Shown here in pieces: positions 51,901 to 61,560 of a stretch of DNA of 64,000 bases. Each line of letters starts with the position of its first letter. Position 1 is the first letter of the stretch. The translations under genes were made by a program, and so were the position numbers. The notes beneath the pieces are model-generated. The model had not been told where the DNA came from and ran no database searches. It worked only from the letters and a program-made list of their open reading frames with translations. Location of the stretch: contig VZRG01002580.1 in NCBI GenBank assembly GCA_013397435.1, positions 30,593 through 94,592 on the forward strand. Direction: 5' to 3'. Source of the stretch: Erythrocercus mccallii (lineage: Eukaryota; Chordata; Aves; Passeriformes; Dicruridae).

Positions 51901-53513
51901 CTCTGCCTTTATTCCATTCAAGAAGTAAAATGCTGTATGCTTTGCAGTATCAAAGCAGGCTTGGGGACATTTTAAAGGGGAAACACTTTTCAACTTTCTT
52001 TATCATTATTTCTTTGTATTATTCAATAAATAAAGTTAATACTACCAGCTTATGAAGCTGGAAGTCACCTAGGGGATACAGCAAGCAATTATACAGTGAT
52101 TCATGATACTCAAGATTCTTGAAGGACGGCCTGGTTTGTCATGAGGCACCCAGGACACAACTGTGCAAGTAATGAGCAAAGTTACCCAAAGTAAAGCTTG
52201 CTAAGCATTAGCTGACATTTCATTTTGCCACACTGCCTTACATCCATCAGGGGAGGAAAAAATGAACCCACTGCAAACACTTTCTGTTTTGATTCCAAAT
52301 GTTTAGGCTTGACCCTGGTGCCAAGGAAGCTGAAGCATTTTTCTTCTTCCATCTAGCACTCATTGTCTGTAATTGGGCCTGTAATACAGGTATTACATGC
52401 AGTCTGACAATCTCTAGCAGAAAGAGAGGCCAGGGTCCACAGTCAGTAAAAAGCCATAAAAGCCATCACTGTAAATCTGATAATGACTTTATACTGAGAT
52501 GGTGCTTGGAATTCCCCTGGTGATGGCCCATGACTTCTCTGCTGAAGAAGTCCCCCAAACACAGACATATTCTCTCTTGCAATTACAGATGACAATAACC
52601 AATATTGCACAGAGTATAGAACAATCTTCTTAGAAAAGGAAACATTTTAATACATACTTAGTTGCCTGTGTGGCATTTTTCTCTCAGTTTATATTCCTTC
52701 AAACTTCCTTTCACCCATTTAGTCAGAATTTGACTCTAACACTGTGATGACAATCAGCAGAAATTGGAGGTAAGAGGGTTGCAGGGGTTCCAAGAGGAGA
52801 CAAAAACTATTTCTTAATATTTGAGTGCAATCAGTTTGAAAAAGGCCAGTTGAGGTGGAATCTACGTAATCCTGAGCTGAAGTTAGTCTATATTTCTTGT
52901 AAAAAGAATCTATCAATCTATGGACAAAATATGTACATAAATTCCCTTAATAGCTTGAAAACAGTTAAGAAATTAATTCTTACTGCATGCAAGCTTATAA
53001 CAACAGTGAGCTCATACATTATAAAGCAGTCACTCATGTCCTCTTTCTCCAGCTTTGCTTTTTCATTCATAACCTACACAGAAAATACTCTAACCACAGA
53101 CTGTATTTCTCATAGAATCTGTCATCTGTAGTTCAGTGAATCACATCAAAATCTTGTATACATCTTACCAATCTTCACATTTACTGCATCTACATTTGTG
53201 ATGAACACTGAATATCAACAGTTATCAAAAGGTGATTTTGAGTATGGATAGGAATAATTACAGCCTAGCCCTGTGCAGTGACATTTAACCCAAAGATCCT
53301 TAAGACAGGAACTTGTGAAAGAACTCCTGGAACAGGAATAAGATTAATTGCTAGAACCAGTGCAATGAACACAACTGATACGTCTGAGACTTAAACAACC
53401 ACAAAGGGAATAGTTCTCATTTCTAACAGTACCAGCTGTTAAAAGCAAGAGGGCCAAAGAGTGCCTCCAGCTGTTTACCTCTGGCTGTACTATTTGGGTA
53501 ATTGCAGACTTAC

Positions 53514-53615
53514 CCTCTGTGATCCAGATGCTGAGCCTTTAAATGAAGTGCGTTTGAAGGAGCCACTCATCCTCCGTAAGGAACCTGTGAACTTTCCTTT
53601 CTTAATCCCCTCCAT
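53514..53615 (-). CDS. TRPM1: TRPM1 coding exon 1 (start codon, long N-terminus)
   Basis: This exon has 34 codons, phase 0 to 0. The ATG at 53615-53613 has A at -3 and G at +4, a strong Kozak context, and an in-frame TGA lies 24 nt upstream (53639-53637), so this is the most upstream possible start in this exon. The peptide begins MEGIKKGKFTGSLRRMSGSF and ends KGSASGSQR. It aligns with the long human N-terminus (GSMRKMSSSFKRGS...SGSQK) that precedes GQKAWIEKTF. A second in-frame ATG at codon 16 matches the human MSSSFKR methionine and could be used by leaky scanning. The donor is AGG|gtaagt. The segment is rich in basic residues and serines. I could not place the transcription start or a 5' UTR splice site. 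Confidence 0.9.
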
Positions 53616-54049
53616 AATGGAACTAGTACCCCAGCATCAAAGAAAACCCTGATTTCAGTCATGTAGTGTGAGCAGGTTTTTTCCTGAAGTCAACAATCAT
53701 TAAATTACAGCTTAAATAAAAAGTAAGACAAATGCATAGAACAAAATCAATGCCAAACGATGAGACTCCTGTTCCGATATGGACCCTGTCACAAGTGTTA
53801 CCAGCAGCCAGCAAAGCAGAAAAAAAAGGCAATCCACTGACAGCAACTGCTGGTCCCCTCCCTCTTCTCTACTGCCTCTATAATCAGGCTTAATGCACAC
53901 AGCTTCTGCAAGCTATGGTTTTTAATGGACAGAGATTTAATAAATGGTGATTGAAGGTAAATCTACTTTAGAAGCAGCAGCCCGAAAGGTTTTTATTTGT
54001 GCAAAGCACAGGGCAGTCAGATGGAAATTGTTTTGGTATCAGCAGAAAG

Positions 54050-54057
54050 GCACATGA
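54050..54057 (-). promoter_or_regulatory. MITF-type M-box core, about 0.44 kb upstream of the start codon
   Basis: GCACATGA on the plus strand, TCATGTGC on the gene strand, matching the eight-base core of the M-box AGTCATGTGCT; the flanking bases match less well. TRPM1 is an established MITF target in melanocytes, so the position is sensible. A core of this length also occurs by chance. Confidence 0.35.
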
Positions 54058-55912
54058 AAAGAGCAGATGGTCCTCAGCAGACCATGGGTTAGAGGCCTGG
54101 TGGAGCCCTAAAAGATAACTGCTGATGGCAAGTGTGCCTACACCGGGCCCCGGGATGAGAGTGACAAGGTTTTAAAAGCAAGCAACCCATAAGATCAGTT
54201 AGATTCTAAATAATTAGGGAATGAGGGTAGTAAGGTGTGGTATTACATTCATGAATTCTCACTAATATCTCAGTGCATCTGGTCTCTACTATTCTGCTTA
54301 AAATGTGCACAGTGAGAAAAGAAGGAGGTAGTTAGGAGAGAGCAAACAAGAAATGAGGATGAGACAAGGTGCTTTAAAAGAACAATGAAGTAGTTTTTGA
54401 CTAGGAAGTATCTAGTTGGCTCCAGAAGACATCAGCCAGGAATTTGTTACATAGTCTGGTTTAGAAAAAGACAATGGATGAGTGTGCTGAGAAAACAGAG
54501 ATTCATTTCAGAAAAATACACAGGGACAGCAGATTTGTAACTGTAAGGTTAAGTCAGATCTACAAATTTAGAGGATTTTTTTAGAGAGTCATACTTTTCT
54601 CTGTATAATATTTTTTTAGTTCATCCCTTTGTGCCTCAGTAAAGTTGGCATAGGTGCCTGCTTGCAGCTGGTTAGAGGAGGCACAAAAAACTGTGCTGGA
54701 AAGCTAAAACAAAACAACATGGAAGAGACTGATACACAGAGATGCACCAAATTTGTTGTTCTGGTCAGCAAAGAACAAAAATAGGGACATACTCTTCAGA
54801 AAGCAAAAATTGAGAAAACAAATCTATTCTTCAAAACACAGTGTAGAAAGCCAGTAATTAACTCAATTAACTTGGTCCCTTTGGATCTGTGATTCTAAGA
54901 GTCTGAGCTCCCTGTAACTGTTTTTGGTGCAATTTAAGGATTACTATGGAATTTTACAAGTCATCAATACCAAAGGGACATTTGCATTCAAGAGCCAGAT
55001 GAAAGCAATCAGTGCAACAGATGCTGCTGACTACTAACCCTAGCTAAAAATCAGGCAACTAACCTGATGTTCTTGCCCCCACTGTGTTTATATAAGGCTT
55101 CATGGGCCATTTCCACTAGATTGGGAAAGAGAGACATGCACCATGCTGGCACTTTCAACAGCTCTGTGATTGAGAAGCACAAGTTTAATAGATTTTCCAA
55201 AAGAGCTTGTGGTTTTAGGAGTGTAGTCTCACATTAGGAAACCTTTTAAACAAATGTTATTGTGAAGGTTCCTGTCTCATGTTGGAGTTTCCTGCTTCAT
55301 CAGTTGAGCTGATTCAATGGTTTGTGTGGCCTGGATCAGATCTGTGTAACCACGTGGTCTAAATCAGCACAAAGGGAGGAAAGCACAGTAATCTCTTGTC
55401 GCAGGGTATTGTTGGACAACAAATGAGTATTTGGTACAGTATGGAAGTGAAAGACCATTAAACTGGTTCTGAAATGAAACAATTCATTACATGAAATGAC
55501 ACACCTGTCCATCACCCTCCATGTTTTGTAATGAAATCAAACTGGTCAACCTCTGACTGTGAAAAAACAAGAACATACACCCTCACAAAGGAGCAAGCAG
55601 AGTGTAAGCAACACTCTGTTTGCAAGATCCAAATCAAGGTCCTTGACAGCCTGCTCTCTGGGAAAAGCAGGATGCACCCATTTCAAAGTGCACAGAAGTA
55701 ACACACTAAGACGTAAGTAGCTGTACATCTTATTTATACCACACTATGGGAATTTAACATCTGCAGTCACGGACACATCCATGTCCCCAAAGGCCCTACC
55801 ACAACATGTTTTTAAAAAGTGAATAGTTTGGTTAGAGACAACTGTAGTTGTTTCAGCCCATAGAAAAAAACCCACAACATTGCTTTTGCTGTTCATAGAG
55901 CTGTATTCTATA

Positions 55913-55920
55913 TCACATGA
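55913..55920. promoter_or_regulatory. TCACATGA E-box
   Basis: An eight-base MITF/TFE-type E-box, TCACATGA (TCATGTGA on the gene strand), about 2.3 kb upstream of the start codon. Part of a loose cluster with the boxes at 54050, 56335 and 56831. Confidence 0.28.
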
Positions 55921-56334
55921 GAGACGATTGACGTTAGTTTAAAACAAAAAGCAATAGATTTAAAGCTTTGCTCTGTAGTCCATCGTGTCAGCTAAAATGT
56001 TTCCACTCGCCCTAGTAGTCAAACTAAATATGGAAAGCAGCACTCCATAATCCAATGAACTTTATTTACACCGACAGGAAGGAGTAAGATAGGCTTAGAC
56101 CTCTGTAAAGACCTACATGTACAAGACATGTAGAATTAGACCTTCCTTCACTTTGCATTTAATATGAGTAGCAAACTAAACACAAGTTTCTTTCATAGGC
56201 AATGGATTATTAAAAAAAAAAACTTAAAGCACACTTTTTAAAAATGGGATGTCTTAAAAGAATGTTTTCTGTAAAAAAAGCATGCTGTTTAGATGTCCTT
56301 TGACATTTGTGATACAATATAAAAATTTCAAGAG

Positions 56335-56342
56335 TCACATGT
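56335..56342. promoter_or_regulatory. TCACATGT E-box
   Basis: TCACATGT in the context AGAGTCACATGTTT (plus strand), about 2.7 kb upstream of the TRPM1 start codon. One half-flank fits the MITF preference. Confidence 0.22.
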
Positions 56343-56830
56343 TTAACTGAAAAACCAGCCTGTGTCCATTATACACTTCACAATTCTTGACTTTTTATTT
56401 TGCCTTCCTGAAGCAAAGCACAGACAGAATATTGCTCAGTGCTGATTACCTACCATGAGAATAAGCACTCTGGAGGTCACTGGGGACTGCCGGGTGAAGA
56501 GCCGACTTCTTCTGTAAACTACATATCCTCAAAGCACTGCTGCAGCAACCTAGGCAAGAGAATATTTGGATTAAAAATGTAACAGTTTACACAAAAACTC
56601 ACTTTGTGGTACTTTTGCTTCAGCATTGTCTGTTTCTCCATTCTAGAGCCTTTCTTATTTAGCAACTGTCTGCCCTCTCTCTCTTGCAAGGAAAACAACA
56701 AGTTTAAAGAAAAATTAAAACAGTTCATAGGATGTGGAGAGAAAAGATAAACAAACTCTGTCTGTGCCAGTGGGCCTGTAAATTGGTGCCCACATGAGCA
56801 CTCTCACATACGAGAAATAATTTGCACTGA

Positions 56831-56838
56831 TCACATGA
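56831..56838. promoter_or_regulatory. TCACATGA E-box
   Basis: A second exact TCACATGA, about 3.2 kb upstream of the start codon, just on the gene side of the CR1 fragment. Confidence 0.25.
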
Positions 56839-56977
56839 ACAACAAACCCCACGCTAGTAAATAACAAAACATATGCAAGTAATCTTATACCAATAACCTG
56901 CCAAGGAGTAGAAACCCATCAGGTCACACTGTCACCTCAGCCTTGGAGATGACCAACCATCAGCTTCCCTATATTTG

Positions 56978-57775
56978 TAGAATCATAGAAAAAAAAAAAA
57001 AGTTGGAGTAACTTGTGAAGCTCACCTAGTCTGACCTCCCACTCAAAGGAGAGACAACCTGGAAGCTGGATCACATGGTCAAGGGCTCTGCCCAGCTGAA
57101 GGCTGAAAACACCAAGGACAGGGTTTCCAGTCCTCTGGGTAAGCTGTTACAGTACTCCACCATTCCCCTGCTGAGAGGATTTTTTTCATTATGTCTCTGT
57201 GGAATTTCCCTTGCTGCACTGGTTCCTCTTTCTGCACTTATGAGAAGAATCTGGCTCCATCTTTCCTGTAACACTCCTTTACTTAGTGGAGGACTCCAAC
57301 TTAATTCTTCCTTAGTCCTCTTCTCCCCAGGGGAACGAGCTCTTGCAGCCTGTCTTTACATCTGGGGCTTCCATACTCCAACCACTCTCATCCTGAGGGC
57401 CCCTGCAAAGAGATTTGTCAATCCTCTACTAAGGGGCTCCCAAAATAAATGCAGCGCTCCAGATGCAAACTCCTAAGTGACAATCAGAGGGAACAAACAT
57501 TTCCCTCTCACTAAGACAGCCTTCAACACTGCAAGGGCACCCTGCTGAGTCACCTTCCATTTGCTGTTCACTGGGATTCCAGGTCCTACTAACACAGAGG
57601 CTTTGCATTTGCCTTTGTAAACCTTCATTAAGTTTGTGTTGGTCGATTCCTCCAGCTCACTGGAGAAACAGCCTCTAGCTGTGCTCCCCTTGGTATAGCT
57701 GCAAATTTCCTACAGGTGCACTCTAGCCCATTTGCCAGGGTATCAAAGATGTTACACTACACTGGCCCACTCTTT
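56978..57775 (-). mobile_element. CR1-type LINE fragment, old and diverged (3' end at 56978)
   Basis: On the plus strand this is the reverse complement of a chicken-repeat-1 non-LTR retrotransposon 3' part. Recognisable blocks in order: AATCATAGAA (complement of the CR1 tail unit TTCTATGATT), CCTAGTCTGACCTCCC (57025-57040), AAGCTGTTACAGTACTCCA (57141-57159), GAAGAATCTGGCTCCATCT (57243-57261), GCGCTCCAGATGC (57453-57465), CAAGGGCACCCTGCTG (57531-57546), GATTCCAGGTCCT (57575-57587) and AAGATGTTACACTACACTGG (57747-57766). Many substitutions and indels break any reverse transcriptase frame, so it is a dead, 5'-truncated copy. CR1 elements are the dominant LINEs of birds and other sauropsids. Confidence 0.85.
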
Positions 57776-60700
57776 ATCACATTTTACCTACAAAGACATA
57801 TTCAAACTGAAAATTAAAAACAAACTTGTTCATCTTAGCAGTTTAGAATGTGCTGAATTGAAGCACAGATGGACAACTTTAAAGTTTGAATTTGTGATGG
57901 AGGGTGTTCCTTAGATCCTGCTTTATTACAGCATCCTCAGATATCAGAAGAACAGTTTTACAGCAGGCAGAAGCCCACTGACCAGCAGGCTGAGCCAGCT
58001 GACAACTTCTTCCATACACAGGGCTAACTGCCAGCTGTTTAACCATTTTCCATGTGGTTACATGATTACTGGTACAAACACTTGAGCAACTGTGGTTGGA
58101 TGGGCTTCATTTGACCACAGACCACAGTGAGTTCTTCTCTTGGAGCTCTGTGGCTCCTTTCCCCTTCCTGAATACATTAAAGGCTTGTACAGGCAGCGCA
58201 CAGCAATTTAAAGCACAATCAGCTTCCATCTCAGTGAGTAGGTGTTACATTAGAAATGGAAATGAAGACCTCACATCACAAAGTGGTGTTGGCAGAGCAT
58301 TTTTACAGGAAAATTTGTCCAGCACTGCACTTTTGACATTACTGTGTTTTCAAACAGTATCATAAGAAGCTCTGGCTACTATTAGCAGGGACTTCGTCTC
58401 TGATTAATATGAGTTACTTGGTTTCTTTCCCTGGTTTGAATGAAACTACCTGGGATGGAAAAAATAGCAATACAAAAAAAAAGATGGCTGAGAACAGCAC
58501 AAAATGTTATGTGCATTCATCTGTCCCTGACCATAATAGACAATTTATTATACTTAGATTACCCTGCCTAGAGCTTGGTAGGTATTTCTGCAGCACTTCC
58601 CATCTTAACATTCAGGTGACTCGAACATTAAAAACCTGAACTTCAGTATCCTTGGGAAGCAAGGAGGCACTCTCCTCTCTAACAAATAATGGAGTGGCTA
58701 AGATCTGTGTACAAAGCATGAACCTCCACATGTGATGAACACCATTTTTCCTTTTGGTTGGGTTCCTCCCTCTCACCCATAGTTTGATGGCAGGGTTGAT
58801 TTCCAGGAGAAAACCAGTCACAGCTCCCAGCTTGTCTGGGCTGCACATTTCCTCGTCCATGAATTGCTCATGTACTAGCAGGGGAAATGCATCATGTATC
58901 AGGAAGGCATCAAATAATACCTTCCAGAGAAAGAATAACAGACCCATATTTCACACATCAATATAATTTTCTGCTTGTGCTCTCTTTCTCTTCTTCTTCC
59001 TATATTACCCAGAGTAGAACCAGAATTCCAACATAATTTTACAGATAGGGAACAGTATGATTGGTCACAGGCTCCAATATTGATAAGATACTCAGTAATT
59101 TGCTTGCTTAAGCTCAGACAGTTCCTGACCTAATTTTGAAAAATGCTGAAAAAGCAACAGCTCCTATGATAGCAAATGGAAGCTGCCACTTTTCTTCAAT
59201 TCAGGTTCTTGTTGCCTCAAATGACTTTTCAAAAACTAAAGCAGATAAAGACCTATCTTATCCAGCATAGAAAACTAACTAAATCAGTCTTGGCATTTAT
59301 GGGGAGCTAGCCCATGGTTAATGGGTATTTTTGAAAACTCAGGCCTCAATGGTATATTATATTCCATGTCCCCATGTACAATAATTTGCTTCACAAGCAA
59401 ATTTCCTCCTACTGGAATTAGACAGCTAGTGACAGCTTCCTGCTGCTCTCACAGAGGCAGAGCTGAAACCAGAACACTGATTCCTTCACTATGGGATCAC
59501 ATTCACCTTCCAAGCGAGCTGAAAGAGCTGGGGGCACATTTACAATCACCTGGGAGCAGTCTGACAAATCAGACCCTTGACTCATCCTAGGACTCTGCAA
59601 ATGGATAGATCTTCCAAGCTAAGAAAAGAAAATTGGTTTGTTGACTTGTGGTTCTTTGAAACACGGGAGAGGTAAAACCTGAGTTCTAAAAACTAGGATT
59701 ATGAATATAATAAGAAAAGATAAAACAGAATAAGCAAATTGTTACTCTGGATACAAAGCTAAGCCTCTAAAAACATTCTATGATTTCACTTCTACTTTCA
59801 GGATAATGACAACAAATTAATTACAATGATGTTCAGTCTCAGCGCACTCAGAAGTGATTTTCCTTTTAGACAGACAGAAAACCATAACTCTTTCCAGTCC
59901 TCATAGTCGTAGTAATAAAATAAATTACACGACAGAAAGGATTACACTGCACTTTATGTGATTATTTTACAAACAAGCTTTGCTGAATCTTTTTCCATTT
60001 TCCATCATCAGCCATGAGAAAGGACTTCTCACTGGTGTCAGACTTGTCTATGTGACAAGGCACTTCCTTGTCTTAAAGTAAAACCTGGAACTGCCTGGAC
60101 TGACAAATGATATAAAGTACTGACAAATTATTTACACCACACGACCATTATGATCAGTTTGAATAATCAGGTCAAGATTTTTTCTTCATTTTCCATATAT
60201 TTTCATTATTTTCCAAGCACTCTGTTCAAACTCTATTCAAACAATTAGATGTCATAAACAAAATGCTTTTTAATATTGTTAAATATAGTTTGGAATGTTT
60301 CTTCCTATGTCTAAAACAGTTTGAAACTCTCTGTACATCCATATAGTTACTTTTGCTCTGTAATAAAAATGGAATGCTAACTCTGTTATTGGAACCACAA
60401 AGTGGAGCTAGAGGGTAGCACCAAGGATTTTTTGGGCTGGCAGACTGGAAAGATGCTGGGGGCCTCCTAGGTGTGAGCAGGGTCTAAACCTAGACCCAAA
60501 ATGCAAACCAGATTGATTTCACATGTAGAACCATTGTCAATGATGTTGGCCCTCACTGAAGATGGGATTCAGGATGGATGACTTTAACCTATACTGCACA
60601 AACACAGGCAGAAATCAGCTTCAGCCTCACAATACCAAAAGCAAGTGGGGTTTTGGCATAAATTTCAATGAGAACAGGATCTCAGAAGAATTACACAAGG

Positions 60701-61319
60701 TTTTGTTTTAATTTCATTTGATTTGGAGTAAAATCATGGTTTCAGTATTCAATATACCACTTGTGTCAACGCATTACCATGTCTCAAACAAAGCTAGTTA
60801 AATAAATCCAGAAAATTTCCATATCTATGAGCAATTAATAGCTGCAAGAAAGAATATTTCTTACTTAGCTAATAACAGAAGACTTGAAAGGGTAGTGAAG
60901 GAAGAACCAAAAAATTAGAGCATAAGCAAAATGAGTAATTTAATGGCAAGTAAGCATGGAAGCCTTGAACTGCCCCACTGGATACCAATCCACAAGACTC
61001 CACTGATCTGAGAACTGAACAAATGAGGTTGTGGCTCTGGAAGTCGCTTATTTCTGCTTTCCACCACCTGCCAGTAGCTGGAACTGGTGACAAAAAACCT
61101 GCTCACTGCTTGGGTAACCAAGGAATGTCGGAAGTGCTGGAAGCTCTGCTAATATTCAACATATTAAATGATGAAACAAGGCTTCCTACTGTGCTTCTTC
61201 GTTTCCAAGGTAGAAGAAGCAATCGGTTCTCACTAGGAAATAACTTAATTGCTATCAATTCTGAGAACGAGGAAGGACAGACTTCCCTGAGATGTTGTGG
61301 TAATGTATCAATTCTCTAA
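57776..61319. other. Upstream intergenic DNA, no gene recognised
   Basis: About 3.5 kb without a supportable gene. The longest open stretch, 58612-58947 on the minus strand (111 codons), has an in-frame Met but no family similarity, and its coding status is doubtful. No repeat recognised. Confidence 0.6.
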
Positions 61320-61560
61320 TTCCCAGCACCGGGTTCGGCTGCAAAGTTCCAAGCACAGAATGCGCAGCCCTGCACCCACCGTGCGGGATCCCTGGGAGCG
61401 CTCGCACTCCCCGCGACTCGGCCCTTCCCACTGACCGCCTTGCGGGTGCCAGCAGCGCCACCTGCTGCAGCTTGGCAGCGCGTGCCTCCTTGGGAATGCA
61501 CAGCATTCTCTCAGGGAGCATTGTCCGTGCTCGGCCCAGAAATACACGGCTAATATTTAA
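61320..61560. promoter_or_regulatory. Isolated CpG-rich segment (candidate promoter or regulatory element)
   Basis: By eye this stretch of roughly 240 bases holds about 18 CpG dinucleotides, while the sequence either side has almost none. It lies about 7.7 kb upstream of the TRPM1 start codon. On the gene strand an AT-rich TTAAATATTAG lies just upstream of the CpG-dense part, and a possible donor (CACG|gtgggt) lies within it, so it could hold an untranslated first exon; it could equally be a separate regulatory element. It also contains a CTCF-like motif. Open frames in it are explained by high GC content. Confidence 0.5.
61454..61468 (-). promoter_or_regulatory. CTCF-like binding motif
   Basis: On the minus strand the bases read GCAGCAGGTGGCGCT, matching 14 of 15 positions of the CTCF core consensus CCASYAGRKGGCRSY. 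It sits at the centre of the CpG-rich segment. CTCF at such places usually marks an insulator or a promoter-proximal loop anchor; occupancy here is inferred. Confidence 0.5.

Larger units (their letters stand above)
18910..53513 (-). other. TRPM1 intron 1 (about 34.6 kb)
   Basis: This single intron makes up more than half of the window, bounded by donor AGG|gtaagt of exon 1 and the pyrimidine-rich acceptor of exon 2. I find no gene inside that I can support on either strand; the many open segments of 60-170 codons lack family similarity. It is mostly AT-rich, with somewhat more GC-rich stretches near 23085-23420, 27850-28200, 41600-41960, 43640-43990 and 46690-46920, a purine run at 36535-36578 and a poly-A run at 39922-39939. 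Long first introns commonly hold enhancers, but none is demonstrated here. Confidence 0.85.
53616..56977. other. Region upstream of the TRPM1 start codon (5' UTR / promoter, limits unknown)
   Basis: This region lies directly 5' of coding exon 1 on the gene strand. The first 24 nt upstream of ATG are open and then an in-frame TGA follows. No clear TATA box, CpG island or 5' UTR splice acceptor could be fixed. Several CACATG/CATGTG boxes occur (listed separately). No other gene recognised on either strand. Confidence 0.6.

Noticed and set aside
58612..58947. 111-codon minus-strand open frame upstream of TRPM1
   Set aside because: Protein-like in appearance, but I find no family, no donor in phase with TRPM1 exon 1, and no conserved motif. 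Left as unassigned upstream DNA.
61255..61547. Three overlapping minus-strand frames in the CpG-rich patch as a possible alternative first coding exon
   Set aside because: High GC explains openness in all frames. None of the peptides resembles a TRPM N-terminus and no donor in the right phase could be defended.
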